Below, in pieces: positions 1 through 13,829 of a DNA stretch of 64,000 nt. Made by a program: the position numbers and the translations under genes. The first letter of the stretch is position 1. Each line of letters begins with the position of its first letter. Below the pieces are notes generated by a model. That model worked only from the letters and a program-made list of their open reading frames with translations. It did no database searches and had not been told where the DNA came from. Location of the stretch: the NCBI RefSeq assembly GCF_019399895.1, contig NC_091882.1:310001-374000 (forward strand), read 5' to 3'. This DNA comes from Cardiocondyla obscurior. Its lineage: Eukaryota > Arthropoda > Insecta > Hymenoptera > Formicidae.

Positions 1-1902
1 AATTAAGTAAAATAATAAATTCTCAAAGGTAAAGTAATTGCGCAATTTGCGAAATAATATTTTTATTAACGCGTGTTTTTATGAAAGCTGCGTGCGTGAC
101 GATTTAATTAAAGAATTTTAGAACGGAATCTATAATCGCACTTCCACATACGTATTTTTATCCTCGTGCCTGTGGACGCGGAGCCGATTGAAATTTGTTG
201 CCGTAGACGAGATTCCTGCGTTATTGCCGTCGCGTAATGCACGGAGACGATGGCCGTAATGACGGCCGGCGATTTCAGAAGAATCAATCGTCCACGTCCG
301 ATCCGGATGCTTGCTCGCCAACGGTCGAGGCGATATTTCAGGGTTCGGATGCGCCGTCGAGTGCGACGATAGCAAAACGGCAAGCAAATCGTCCCATCGC
401 GATTGCGGCTAAACCGCGCGTAGCGCGACATAAACCGAAGTACGTGCTTGCGGAGCCGACGACTCCGGGACTGCCGGCGTCGTTTCGCGAGATGAACGAC
501 ATATCGAGCGCTGGCACGGCAAAACTTTCGCGTCAGTCAACGCGCGTCGCTTTTATGTTAAAAAGCCGATCGTGCAGAACGAACGCAGCTCCGCGGGCTC
601 GTTTTCGCGTTACATTAAATCTTACGAGCGAGTGACGTGTGCATTAGTTCTTGCGCGCGCCGTTGAAGAAGTGGCGAAGGCTCGTTGGGTATCGAAAGAT
701 ACTAATGGACACGCTAAAAGGCGGATGGGAAAAAGCCAATTCCGGAATGCGTTATACTATATTCAGCGCTTGAAACTAGCTTGGTTTAAAGAGGCTGCCA
801 AGGCTCTCTCGACGCTTTCAAAATCGAATCGGGGGGGGAAAAGATGAACGGAGCAAGGATTAGATAGGCGCAGCTCAATTAACTAAATGAATTTGTTACA
901 TTTCGATTACACGCCCGACGTGCGTCGTATTAATCAGCGGCATTGTGATTTGTAAAACAATTTCAAAAATAATCCATTAATATCATCGATATTACACTCG
1001 ACCGATAAACGAATCAATTATGAATTTATTAAGTGTCGTAACATTAAAAGATGCGTTCGTTTTATATGCACGCGAGTCCTCGTTAAGTTCGGATACTCGC
1101 GAGTTTACCGGCGAGTACCATCGGCGCGTAAATAACACGCCATCTCGCTACGACGTCGGAGATAAAATTTGGTTTATTACTAGCATTAGCGACTTTGACT
1201 TGGAAGCGAAGGCTTACGGAAGATTACACAGTTTGCGGTTAAAGCGAGCGCGCTCGGCCCGTCCGAGGGACAAGACGGAAAGACGGAGACGACGAACGTT
1301 TTCCAATTAGACTCGCGAGAGTACGGGAACGATCGATGATCATCATACCCAGGTGAAACCAGTCCCTGCTGGAGCGAAAAGTACGGCGCGACGGAGAAGA
1401 GCGCGCGAGCAGGGAGAGGGGGGGAGGGCGATCCACATTCAGATCCCTTTCCCACAGTGTCCGGTAGGCCGAAACGAGTCGGCTGCCATCTCCACCTTCC
1501 ATTTCACCTGTCCCGTCCGTTCTCCTCCGGTCCGGTCTACGTTTGTCTTTTGCCTCCGTTCGTAAAACCGTGCGCGACCGTATCGCCGTTCCCTATTAAT
1601 ACACACGCCCAACAACGCTACCTTCGCCTATGCCAGCGTACGAGTAAGCCAGCACGTTGGCGCTATTTGCGGGTCGAAGACGTACGAGCGATGAAATGCG
1701 AGAGCGAGGTAGATGACTTCTCGACCTCTCCGCCGTCAAAATTGACAGCTCCAAGATGATTGATGGGGCGCATGTTGGAAGGGAAAATTTGTTTACCTAT
1801 TACTTTGCCGGCGCGTTAAATATTACAATTTCCGAAACCTCGTTTACGACGAGCTAAATTGCACGGTATCATTTTTAGATAATCGTCCAGACGATGTAAA
1901 AG

Positions 1903-1918
1903 AAAAAAAAAAAAAAAA
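1903..1918. repeat. poly(A) run, 16 nt
   Basis: Uninterrupted A homopolymer. No coding remnant or target-site duplication is visible, so I do not call it a retroposon tail. Confidence 0.9.
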
Positions 1919-2485
1919 TGGAGCAAAAAACCGAAATCATTCGCGAGCTGCGCTTTAATTATTTCGATTTTATAACCTTGATCCATTCACTCTTGCACCG
2001 AATCTGTATCTCAGTTTCTGCAGTGCGAACTGTAATTTCGTTCATATGTGACTAACGGCGTCGTTTATGCGATCGCTTCTACAATTAAAGAAGATTCAAA
2101 TGAAGATAGTGTAATAAACGCGCATAAACTTGTTAAATAATCGGCACTATTGTATGTATTCATTCGCGATTCGTATCTTTTATCATTTACGACTTGTTCA
2201 TGTGTAAAAGGCTTAATTCACAGTTTCTTTTTTTTTTTTTTCTTTCGTCCTCGTTCCGTTCGTCGTCTCGAAATTTTTTGTTTCTCAGCCGGTGAGAAGC
2301 AGGTCGTAAGCGCGAGGATACTGGTTTCCTTCCCCGGTTTGCTTTAACAGCTACGTGGCCGTATCTGGAATGCGTAGGTAGTTTTACATCGTTCAAAGTA
2401 GAGATCTTACCGATCGCGGTAGCGTAAATGGTATAGCGAACGCCGTTACGGGTATTGTAGTGAAATGGAAGGATAAAAGGCACTT

Positions 2486-2508
2486 AAAAAAAAAAAAAAA
2501 AAAAAAAA
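2486..2508. repeat. poly(A) run, 23 nt
   Basis: Uninterrupted A homopolymer in otherwise mixed sequence. No flanking duplication was found by eye. Confidence 0.9.
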
Positions 2509-2961
2509 TGATATATTATCTTTAAGTTCGGCAACATGAATTATTTAACAATAAATTGGTCTGTCCGTTGAAGGCTCGATAAACGCCTCCTCGCGTCACA
2601 AAGTAACTGGCATTCGCCGTTTATATGCGCTCGAAAGTTCTGAAAGGTTGAACGGGGCGAAGGGCGACGAATCGTATTGACTGCCGCGACTTTGAAACAA
2701 TTGTCATTTTTCTCAGTTACTAGTATTTGCGAGGGAGAAAAGATGGGTGTTAGCCCCGGGTCACCCTGTGTATGTAATATCGGGATATCGCGGAATATCC
2801 AGATGCTGAATGCATTCGCTGTTCGACTGTATTCGCAGCGGCAACTTTTTTTTTTTTTTCTTTCCTTTCCGGCAGAGTTTGTCCTCTCTATCACACTTCT
2901 TGAGTTGCCGGATCGTAACAACTTCGGCAAGAGATATCGCGCCACCGATCGAGCCGTGAAG

Positions 2962-2981
2962 AAGCCGGCGGGGGCCGGCTT
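2962..2981. repeat. perfect GC-rich hairpin
   Basis: AAGCCGGC and GCCGGCTT form a perfect 8-bp inverted repeat around a GGGG loop, followed by further Ts. It resembles a bacterial intrinsic terminator, but the eukaryotic context makes that function unlikely. I record it as a structure only. Confidence 0.7.
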
Positions 2982-5900
2982 TTAGCGAAACTTATGCGGA
3001 GAACGTGACTGTGCCCCGTAGCGTGTCGAAACTCGGTCGAATTCGTGTTTTCCGCGTCGGGGATTCCTCCGAAAATTGATAGCGTTTCCGATTGACGCGA
3101 TTCTCGCAAGCAGTTAGACTCAATTTGCACGAATCCGTGTTTGTATACGAATCTAAACAGAACGGGAAGATTAAACGCGTAACGACAGATTCGGCGGCTA
3201 ACTTATTTCAATGCGCCTCGTAAATTTACTTTTGTAAGCGCGGGGAAGGAAGTAATCCCGATGGGATAAAAATTGCGCTTGATTGCCTCTTTCGATAACG
3301 CTCGTAATCCTTTGTCATTTTAAGGATGAAGAGGGTGCTGTTGCCGCGTAAACTCGAAAAGTTAGGGACAACAACGATTTTCGCGGGGGATCGGGGTCGA
3401 CGACCGTGCACGGCCGCTTAAACTTGTCTCCGTGTGCTTCACTTCGGAAATGGCAGACGATTACAAACGTCATCTCGTGAGCCAATCCAATATACCTCCG
3501 TGCGATTGGTTCGTATTAGTTTCGAAAGTTAATCGAAGGGATCTTCGGCAGGTGTCACGATGGCGCAGTCACGTAATCCCGCGCGAGTTCGGGAAGCCGT
3601 ACCGATTTCTTTACGACAGTTTCAGAAATTACACGCGGACGTACATACGCGTCGCTCGCGGATATTTCAAATTTCATTCAACGCCGCGAACGAGTTTTTC
3701 TCGAGCGTGAAACTTGTCATATCGATCTGTTTTCTTAATTAAGTTTCCCTTATCCATTCGATGCACCGTGGTCTTCGCATCGAAACGAAGTCCCCCGTTT
3801 TACTTTCGAATCTTCGACATGTATTTGGATGAGGTTTACAAAAGATACGGCGATCGAGCAATGTTGTCGGACGCAAGATACACCCAACAGTCGAAAATTG
3901 ATGTATTACAGTCTGGGCTTATGAATATTAACCGCAATGTGGAGCGTCGGACGTTTCTATCGAGTTAACTTCTTCTCTTATGTTTGAGTAACATTGCGCT
4001 CCCGACGAAACTTGCTCAAGCCGGAAATCAATTAAGAAATTAACGTGGCTACAGGCTGGACGGAGAAGAGCTGCCGAGGTTTTAGAGATTCTCTCATAAA
4101 ACTCGTTTGCCGGTAAACTGCCGTTAGGATGCGGCGGCTTCTGATGCTGCTTCACTTCCATCACCCAATCTCGAAGAGAAAATCCTTTGTCGATAAAATG
4201 TCGAGAGGTCGAGCGCGGCGGTTGGAAAACGGGGTTATCGTGTAAAATGTGCAATACGTACACATACATGTATAAAATTCTGGGTACTCGAGTGCCTGAT
4301 TGTATTCCGCAATGCGGATGAACGACGGAAAAGAAACATTTGTTTTCTCATGTTACGTAACGCGTATTAAATGCGATCTGCTCAAGATAAAAAAAAAAAA
4401 TATATATATCTACGCAACGGGTATTGAATGTAAAATTTTTAACAACGCCCGAGATTTTTAAAGAACTCTACGTGAAGTAAAATGCTGAATTAAAATCACA
4501 TTCAAAGATCGTGCTCAGGCAAAGAAATTTGCGTGAGGATTTTCTGCATCGCGTAGATACGCGATCGATAAGAAATTGATGAAGAAAATATGCAACCACG
4601 CAGCAGTTACAATTTCTTTCCGCCGTTAACTTTTTCGCCGTTAACTTCTTGCTTTAATCTTTTCGTGCTCGCAAACTTGCGGACGTTGTTTCACTACGAG
4701 TTTTACTTCTCGAGATACATCATGTGTATACACTGAAGACGAGGGTAACAAAGTGGTGAGATAAAACGGGGAAGAATAGCCGCGAAGGGAAAGACGGCGG
4801 GAATTAAGTCACGCCCGCTGTTTCAGGCGGAAAAAAAAAAAAAGAAAAAAGAAATTCAACTCGTAGAAGCTCGTATATATATGTTCGACACGGTCGGCTT
4901 CGCGGGCCCGTGCCTTGCGCTGTCTCTTGCCGTAGTTTTCAACGCCAGCCATGCCGCTCCGTGCCTCGTATATCCGTCTACGAGTTCCACTTACAAAGGA
5001 GCGGCCTCAATTTCAAGCGGCGACGAAATTCGCGGGCGAACTCCGCTAAAGTACCGGGACAAGGAGCGACGAGCGCGTCGTTATTTGTCAAGTATTATTA
5101 AATGGCAGCCGTGGCAAAATTCCGCAAATAAGAACGTAAAGCGACAGCGACGGCTTCTGAAACTAGCGAGATAGCGAGAGTCAAGCTACGCGCCTCGCGG
5201 AATTGCGTACGCACGAAACGCGCCCGAGTAAAATTAGATCATCTCCGTCGGCTGCATAGATTCGGGGGATGCGGCCTTTCGAACTCTAATGAAAATAAAT
5301 GATTTCCTTTGTTTTTGTTTTTTTTTTTTTTTTTCACGGTAAAATAACCGCGGTACCTTGGAGATTTTCGTGAGTTATGAACCGACATTTCATTAATTGC
5401 AATATTTTTGAACGACCGCCCGCGAATGTTTTTGCAAATGATACTTTTATGTGCGTGACAGCTCTCGCGCATATTAGCTTCAACAATTAAAACGAAAATA
5501 CAATGGTGTGTTTGTAACTTTCCGACAGTTAACCAGATATTTGCTAGAAAATCTACGTTAGTTTGTCGTTCCATAATTTTTTTCTTTTTTTTTTTATATA
5601 ATTTGTGCCAAAGGCTGGAATTCTCGCGTATAAATTATGCGAAAGAAAAACTTTTACGGTGCACTTGCGACGGAAGAGTACATACAAATTGTGGTAAACA
5701 GCAATCTTAAGCATTTCAGTTTTCGCGAACTGAAAATTTCCTTTCTAAATTATTTACGCGATAGTGATTGTGCTTTCTAAAACGTGAAAACAGAATTATT
5801 AGTCACGCGCTGCTCACTTTTTCTCTTCTCAGTTTTACAACAGAAATGTCATACATTTCGCGCACACGTACTATTTCAAACGTGTGCGTCACGAGTACAT

Positions 5901-6020
5901 ATGTATTTCGAATTTTATATTTTAAATAATATAAATTTTTCGGCTCTCACTCTTTTTCTCTCACTCGCGCGCACCATTTATCTTTCCGGCGCATAACTCT
6001 TTCCTTTAATTTCGCCGGTA

Positions 6021-6788
6021 TTACATCCGCCGGAAAATTTGCGTCACGTTGAATACGTGCCCAATCGCTCTTCGGCCTTCGCCCTCACGAGAGGAATCGC
6101 GACAAACGCGCATTCCATAGGCGACCGATAAATAATACCGTACGAGTCGAGTAACAAAATATCGCGTATTCGACTTGCCGTGTACGTTCCCCGGGCGATC
6201 GCTCTGTTCGCGCGCGGGAGAAGAGAAAGAGAGGAGAAACGACGATGGCCATTTGGCAGGAACGAAGTCGAGAAACTGAACTGGCGACGAGGACCGAGAG
6301 GTCGTAGGTAACCGCCTCCGAGAACGGTTCTTCTCTGCTGGTGGTGACACATGGCACCCCGCACCGACTGCACCTCCACACTGCCCGCCATATGTATATG
6401 TAGAGCGGGAAGAAGATAGAGGGATAACCCAGGTCACGGAGAGCGTCGGGAGCGAAAGGCGAAGGAGAGAGACAACCCGAGTCTCACGTATACGGAGATG
6501 CACTACTAAAGCGCGCCACGCCGGTAGAATTGTGTTTGCCCTTCGAACTTGCACGAGACCGTGCACCAAGAGACGCAGCGGCAATTTACATCTTAAGCGC
6601 ACTCCACACGTTGCCTCGGCATCTTTCGACTTGCCCTTGTTTTTGCAGCCGAGCCGGCAAACTCCGGTGGTAAGTCGACACCTTACGCCGCGCTTTCTGC
6701 ATCGGAGCCGCAAATTGTTCGCCGTTGAAGGAAATCGAACGGAATCTCCGTGCACGAACTGCATTGCGTGCGCGGCCACGCAAAGCAC
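6021..6788 (-). other. long minus-strand open frame, probably not a gene
   Basis: This is one of the longest uninterrupted frames in the window (255 codons). I do not recognise any domain. It is rich in Arg, Ser and Leu, with the uneven composition of CpG-rich sequence read in a random frame. No hydrophobic segment, cysteine pattern or repeat suggests a family. A good plus-strand acceptor and donor pair lies inside it at 6649-6669, which argues that the other strand may be the transcribed one. I list it because of its length and think a chance frame is more likely than a protein. Confidence 0.12.
6649..6669 (+). other. candidate 21-nt microexon
   Basis: A long pyrimidine tract ending CTTGTTTTTGCAG is followed by a 21-nt segment and then the strong donor GTAAGTCG after GGTG. 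Length 21 preserves frame. Possible readings are PSRQTPV, or RAGKLR and EPANSG in the shifted frames. No neighbouring exon is close enough to fix the frame. It could be a coding microexon, an untranslated leader exon or a chance pairing of sites, since a 64-kb window contains many decoy donors. Confidence 0.3.
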
Positions 6789-8186
6789 ACGGTGTTCACG
6801 GCTTTATCCGGTGAAAACGAGTGGGTGGTAAAGATGGTCACCTACGGTGACCTTTTTCGGCTGCCTCACCGCGGATAATCTCGCTTAAATGGCGTGTCGG
6901 ACGCGGCGAGTTCGTGACGGTGCCGGGCGCGTTATCGTGGTCGCGATTGTTTTTGCATCCATGCTGAGTCACGGACGCGACGTTTGCGCAGTATAATGGA
7001 TTTGACGTAAAAAGGATCGCGCGAGAGCGTTGCACTATCTCGAAATGATTTTTTTCTTTGGCGGTAAAGGGGGAAAAAAAAAGAAAAAGAAAAATAAAGC
7101 AACGCGTGTCGAAATTATTGCACCGACACCGCTAGCTTTGCCGTGTGCCTTACATTTATATTTTTACAAAAGCGCACGAGTGCCTGAATACCGTGCCTCT
7201 TGATTCACGAAGACTGTTTATAAAAAAATTGCTCGCGATACTCTCGGCGTTCTGTTTCTCTCACGTCAAATGGTTTCGAAGCGTGCAAGTTTTATATTTA
7301 CCAAATTATTTCGTCGCTTTTAATGAATACACATTTTATATTGCGTTTTACGTGTCAAAGTTGCAATTTAAATTTTACAAAGCTCTTTTTCGCCGAATAC
7401 GTATTTCTGTCTTTATTTTTACTGCACACGCGAAATATAACAAGTCTTATGTTACAATATATAATATAATAAAATAATATAATAATAGAAAAAAAAAAGA
7501 AATAATATCACATAGATTGGACTCAGGTGCAATTTAAACTTCTCTTATTTTTATCTTGGAAAAAAGGCAGTCCGTCTCCTTATTTTCTTTTTCTTTAATT
7601 AAGTAAGTCCTCGCTCTTGCTTTACTTTTTCTGCTTTGAGAGCGGCACGGCAAACAAAGCGATAGAACTTTGTGTATTGTGAATAAACTATAAGCATTGA
7701 TAGTCGCGGCTTCGTAATAGAGTTACATCGCCTCGGGTAGGTCAGAGATGCACGATACGAGCATCGGTACGAGCTTTCGCGTATTTCACACTTTGGAAAA
7801 CATCCCATGGACCAGTGGGCTATGAAAGGACATATATTCTCGTGTGTGCGCAACGACAATCGGTCTCTCTCTCTGTCCCTCTTTCGCTCTAGCTCTGGGA
7901 TCCTAAGGATCTCGCAGCGGCGGATATCTTTGTTTACCGGAACAGGTGTATCGGAAGCGTAGCTCCATCGGACGCAAAGCGTAGCGCAGCAACGTAAACA
8001 ATTGTTAGCATACAGTGTTCAGTGTCTCGGGCACCTGTGAACTTCGTATTAGTAATTCCGACGGAAGCTGATCACGGGAAAGGTCAAACAGACAATTTCG
8101 AAACACGTTGAATAACCATCACGGGGGAAGACCAGCGGTAATTAAAAATGCATTAAATTATAATAATAAGCATTTCAATAATTTGC

Positions 8187-8227
8187 AGAGAGAGAAGGAG
8201 AGAAAGAGAGAGAGAGAGAGAGAGAAG
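8187..8227. repeat. GA microsatellite
   Basis: Nearly pure AG dinucleotide array with a few AAG and GGAG interruptions. It could bind GAGA-type factors, but such arrays are common here and nothing else marks a promoter. Confidence 0.85.
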
Positions 8228-11200
8228 GAACGGACGGTAATCCAGGTGTCCACTTTTCGGAAATATTAATTATGTATTGTGAAAGTATAATTATTTCATG
8301 GCTCATAATATTTGTTGTGTCATTTAAATCGATAATTAATGATATGACGTGTGCCAAAGTCTTTATTATGTCACATTATCGGAACAGGCGTAGTTTTTCG
8401 TAGCCACGTTACGATTCAATGTTATTCGTCCGATTATGCAAAGCCAGTTTGCAATTTGTTATGAAAATGTGGCCGAGCAAAAGGAGAATTGAATGAGGTA
8501 CGTTATACTTGGCGAGTTTTCGAAAGTTTTTTTTTTTTTCCACTTTGAAAGGAATCTTTAAATTATGGATAAATATAGGTACCTACGGCGGGCACGCGAA
8601 ATTATTTGCATTCGATAGAATTACGTAATTATATTAGCTACTTTCGTTTGGAGATGTTTTTACGTGAAATGCATTCAGGTAAATTACACGAAGTTGCCAA
8701 CTCAAAAAATCTCGAGGAGAATAATATCGTCAAAGTGATGCACTTCGTCGCGTTCAAAATTAATGAGCGCGAGCATTTTCCTCCTCGCGTCAGACTCAAC
8801 TTTTAATGAGGGAAATTGCGAACGCGCGCGCGGGTCCTGGCATTATGCTTCTTATCTTATCGGGAAGGAATAGGGCCGGGAACGATAATTTCAGGATGAG
8901 CGCACGGAACGCGTTAAAAATGGAAACGCGGAGCTCCCTCGAGACCCTCGCGCAAGAAGCGAGTCGGTTTCTCGCGCTAGGACTCGAAAACTGACAGGGA
9001 AAGGGTTAACTCGCGTACACTCTCGCGCGATGCATACATTTCGAAGGAGATGCTACGTGTTCGGGGCCAAAGTGATGAGTTTCTCCGAGACTGTGCCGCT
9101 ATTCAACGGCGTACGAAGCGAACTAGAAATTGCACACTGTACAAATGCATTGTTGCTCGCATCGGGGGATCGAGCAATGACCGATCCTCAACGTTAAATG
9201 CCAGCTGCGGTGAGGTCGGTTAGCTTTAATCGCGTGCTCACACCGTGAAATTCCCCGCTTCTATTATTGCTGATTTTTAGAGCCTTGCATTTTCGAAATT
9301 CCACGACAAATACGATCGGGGCGGGATTTTATGCTCCAAGTAATCACGGCAGTGTCATTGTTGAATACGCAATCCGATGAAAAATATTAAATCGCGAAGA
9401 AGTTAGCGAATTATTGATATAATAAGAACTTTCGGTACGATTACTTTGATTTCTTGAAAATATTAATTGAGAAAGGACACTTTAAAGATTCACATTTTTT
9501 TCAAATTGATTTGTCAATTTTTCGAAACGCTACCGCCCGAGAGCGAAATTTAACCAACGGTACCGCATAATTTCCATGACGATTTTCGTCGTGAACGTCA
9601 CGCGGAAAAATTCCGCGACGCAAGGAAACGATCATTTCGCGGTGATCGCGGACCGAGTGAGCAGCGGATCGTGGCATTGTTGTAAGAATCGCTCGTGGCA
9701 GGAATTCGAAGCGCGTAGTGCGCCGAGGCTTTACGGCCGGGGAGGCATTGAGAAAGATCGATCGGGAGGAAAACCGGCGGGTGAGTGATACGTGATTTCT
9801 GCCGCAATACCGCTGCCGTGCTTCCTTCCGCATCGTCGTCTGGCTACCGAGAAATGCGCGGCCGGCTGCCGGGTCGAGTCGGATGCAGCTATTGCCGGAC
9901 GCGAAAGATCAAACGGCGAAATTCCCCCGGGAGGGATGCGGTGTTTCCCCTTCGTGCCGCCGGAGGGTTGCTGGAAAGGAGATACAAAGAGCCGGACAAC
10001 CCCTTACGGCACCACCACCCCCCGCCGAACGCGGCACCGCAGTTGTATCCTGCACAACCTGGCTTGACCTGGTCCGCCGTATCGGCTTCACCTGCAACGC
10101 GGCGGGTATGTACGTGCACGCGTGCGCCGGCACCTTTCTCGTCTCTAATGTCGTTCTCCTGTCCCTTCGCGTGGTCTATAAAAAGTATCTTCTCGGAAGT
10201 TATTCCGAGTTTATCCCGTATCGAGACCGAGACCCTTTTTGCCGCTTTAAAAATATCTCGGCGGAATTAATTACCTTCATTCACGTTGAGACGTCGCTGT
10301 ACTTTAACATCGTAACGCGGCAAAGTAATAAGACTTTCGAGCGATCGTTTCTCGGGGGAGGGGGGGGGGAAGAAGGAGAATTTATTTCGTCACATTAGCG
10401 GCTTAATTATTGTCAGGTATCAAAGCAAATAATACTCTCTTATTAATGAAAATACGCATATGTTTTCTCTAAATTACCGCTGAGAATCGCGAGGGAGCGC
10501 GTATGATATACGGTATCTTCGTTTCTCCGCGAGATAAACGCGGAGTACCAGGCCAACTGCCGAGATCCCATCGTTGAATTACCTATTCGGGAGATAACAT
10601 TGAATTACGTAAAGTGCGTCAGTAAATAGCCGGCCGCCATTATTTCACGCGGTAGACTCGCGAGTCTCACGGTTGGCGCGCACATTGTACGACATCGCGC
10701 TAACGAGCTATCCTAATATTTGCCGCGGCTTATTGGTATAACCCGCGATACATCGTGATTTTACCTGCAGCTTTAAGACGTGGCTCCTCGGTAAAGTTCC
10801 GACTAAGTAGCTTCCTACTGCAGAATGGCGCGCGGTAGCGCGTCGGGTTGATATTTATCAAGTTGGGAAATTACCTCTCCTCGGAGTGCGCTTAATAATC
10901 GAAACGATCGTCGTAAACGTATCTCCCGGGCGCTATGCCGCCCGTTGTTACCGCGTCGACACGCGCTCGCCGGTCTAATTTCATGCATTATCAATTAACG
11001 GATGTATTGCGAATTCATCGCCGGCAAAGAGCAAAAAGACAAAGGTAAAAAGGAGAACGTTTCTCCGCGGCGCGATATCGATTTTGAACCGGTCTAGGTC
11101 GAGCTATTCGTCGGTCCGGAGTAGGTCTAACCACCCTCAATCTTCCCCAAATCCGCGCTTAACCCGCCATTGTACCGGCGAGAAGAATCTAAGAGCTAGA

Positions 11201-12656
11201 AAGAGCTGCACAGGCTGCTTATCACAGACTTACAAACTATACGGAGCATTCTTCAATGGCGAGTACTTTGACGAGCACGGAGGCGATTCTTTGTTGGCGA
11301 AAATTCGTGGGAGGACGCGAATATTTTCTTCCTTTTCCGTAACAATCGAAGCGCATATTTTAAATTATACTTCAACTGATTAGTTAAATATAACATTTGC
11401 GAGAGAGCGATTAATTAAGAATTAAGCAGAATTCTCGACTGGTATTTCTAATTTTAATTTAAAAAATAATGCACACAATGTGTTAAGGTAATAAAAAAAA
11501 AAAAAATTAATAATAATAATTGTAAGAATTCTTAAAAATTTTTAGCAAAAATAACGTCAAATTTTGCAGCTTGAATATACTTGAAATATTCCGGTTGTTT
11601 GTTTTATCGCGATGATTGCAACACGATTGAAGTTCTTCGTTCGGTATTTACGCGAAAACCAAACGGCTCATCGATAATCGTCCACGAAGGCGTGAAGAAA
11701 ATGCATGCAGGGCGCTGCGTGGATGCTCGCGCACTGACGATGGATTAACTCCGCTAAGATTAAAGAGACGCGGAAGTTTTCCACGAGTTTTATTCTCTCG
11801 CTGCATCGAGTGTCGCGGCTACATAACGACCGCGGCCACCTTCGTCTCTTTTCCTCCTTCGTCTCTTTCGCTCGCCTTCTCTTCGGAAGGCGCTCACACG
11901 CCGCATGCTCGATTACCAAAGAGCCTCTTTGCAACAAAAGCTCCTCGTAACAGTTAGCCGTATCGAGTCGAGATCGATCGATGGTCGAAGAGGTAGTGGC
12001 TGAAACATCGCCGTGGCGAGCGCCAGGCAATATCGGTAATATCGACGACGGCCAATGGCCAACGCAGATTAGGTGCCCCTAATCGACAGTTACGCAATGG
12101 AAGTGTCGCTACGTGACATCGATTAATGGCCGACGGTGCTCCGCACGTCGTATGCACAAAAACCTCCCCCTTTCTCCCCCTCCGGTTTTCCCTCACCCGC
12201 GCGAAATTTCGCACCGTGATTCTCGGACGCAGTGAATCGCGTGTCGTTTTTCATCCCGCAAAACGTTCCGAACGTAAGAAGATAATCCAATGAATGTGTA
12301 CGCGCCCGTCGTCCATCGACGGCGACTCGTAATCCGACTCTTGAACCAAACTCGGCGCGGCGCAACGCTTAGGCGCGGAACCAGCTTCGATCATCATTCG
12401 TGACGCGTGCGACCACCCGCGAATTAAGCAACGTTTCCGCGAGCGAGTTATGAAAGCTTTGCGGGCGTGGAAGTGGTACGCGACGAAAAAGGGACGGGAA
12501 GGGGGGGGGGTGGTCGGATTTATTGCACCCGGGCAATCTGCCGTAATCTAGGCGAGCGCGGCGAAGACACGGATCGTGGATCTACGGTTAACTACGTTTT
12601 CAACGCTTGATTATCGCGTTTCACGAATAAGCACCCCCGAGTGCGTGCTTGGAGGT

Positions 12657-12690
12657 GGCTGGCTGGCAAGCTGGCTGGCTGGCTGGCTGG
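12657..12690. repeat. GGCT tetranucleotide repeat
   Basis: Two GGCT units, a GGCAAGCT interruption, then four more GGCT units. It is preceded by GCTTGGAGGTG (12647-12657). The reverse complement of both that 11-mer and the repeat appears at 13843-13870, so a transcript spanning both could form a duplex of about 20 bp. Confidence 0.85.
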
Positions 12691-13080
12691 TTGCCGGTCG
12701 GAAAGTTAACCCAGACGTGGCGCAAGGGAGGGTGAGAGAACGGTCTAGGCGTGGCTGCGGCGGCAACGAGATACGAGTGGAAGAGAGAGGAAGAGCACGT
12801 TGCATTAGCCGCAGATTGCGTTTATACGCCATCGCGACGCGCGGAATTATGTACCGAGCCGCCGTAACGTCGCGCGCCATTATTTCACAGTGCAAATAAT
12901 TAGTATTCCGGCGAACGAGTGCGCGATGGTGAGAGCACGAGACGAAGATAGGGAAAGTGCGGGTGAATAGGCACGCGCGCGCGTTCACGCACGTCTCCTT
13001 TCCTCCCCTTTTGTGTCATAACGTTGCCTTTGCAGCGCGGTTACTGTCGCGAAATCGAGACCGTCGTACCCTCTTCCGCC

Positions 13081-13116
13081 TTTTCTCTCTGCTTCTCTCT
13101 CTCTCTCTCTCTTTTC
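13081..13116. repeat. CT microsatellite
   Basis: Pyrimidine-only stretch made mainly of CT dinucleotides, interrupted once by GCTT. Confidence 0.85.
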
Positions 13117-13829
13117 CTCGGTACGCGACGCGACACTTCCGCGACTGTATCCTATACGCGTATTCATTGACGTGCATTGAGCGTCGTCGATGGTAACAAG
13201 CATGCACAACGATGGACGTACTCGTGCGTTTCGAGCGAAAAGCTCGCTTTGAGGTAGTCGCGGACGGTCGCTATCAGACGCAGCGGACAATTCTTTGAAG
13301 TCGGGAAATGTCACAGTTAATTTTTAACAAGAGACACCGGGCGGGAGAAAACTCGTTTCGCGCGCTTTAAAGGGAAAGTAATTTAGGTTTTCGTATCGAA
13401 ACAAGGCGCTGGCTTGACGGTTAAAAAACCCCGATATAATAAAAACAAGTATATTACCTGCCCCCTCGCTTCGTTCCGACCGTATTAAGAGTCGGGGTTA
13501 GTTCAGACCTCCCTCATATGACTTTATCGATTGTTCGAAAATTAGAAGATGATTTTGCTATTAACGAACTATTTTGTCAGGGAATAATTTTGAGATCTCG
13601 GTTAACGGGGTGCTGTCACTCATCCCTCGGGGCAATTCATATTTGCGCAACAATAATACTCGAACGTCGTCGTCGTGTATGGTTAATGCACACTACAGAC
13701 TGCCACTTCCGCGCGCATTAAGGCTCCTCCTCGGCTCCGTTTCTGTGATGCACGCTCTCCCGTATGGGCGCCGCCGAACTTTACCGCACACACTGCCGCC
13801 GTGCACTGTTTTGTCCTGGTGATTTGCAG

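Larger units (their letters stand above)
1..6648. other. gene-free stretch, left end
   Basis: I see no convincing gene here. Open frames on both strands are short and dominated by Arg, Ser and Pro, as expected from CpG-rich DNA read in any frame, and none has a recognisable domain. The stretch holds homopolymers (A-runs at 1903-1918 and 2486-2508, a T-run at 2228-2241) and a GC-rich hairpin at 2962-2981. A donor-like site reading GTAAGTGG occurs on the minus strand near 4998, but no adjoining exon convinced me. From 6200 to 6650 the sequence is CpG-rich and could be transcribed leader or promoter sequence. Confidence 0.5.
6670..13829. other. gene-free stretch with scattered splice-like signals
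   Basis: No coding region is supported. The stretch contains a GA microsatellite (8187-8227), leader-like sequence at about 7900-8145 with the donor-like GCG GTAATT, an isolated strong donor at 9781 (GTGAGTG) without a clear acceptor, and several CpG-rich blocks (9.6-10.2 kb, 10.5-11.1 kb, 11.7-13.3 kb) whose overlapping open frames on both strands have no family resemblance. A GGCT repeat at 12657-12690 is listed separately. Confidence 0.5.

Noticed and set aside
2281..2306. Acceptor TTTTTTGTTTCTCAG followed three bases later by GTGAGA
   Set aside because: The CCG between the two sites means it is not a true abutting site, and a 3-nt exon is implausible.
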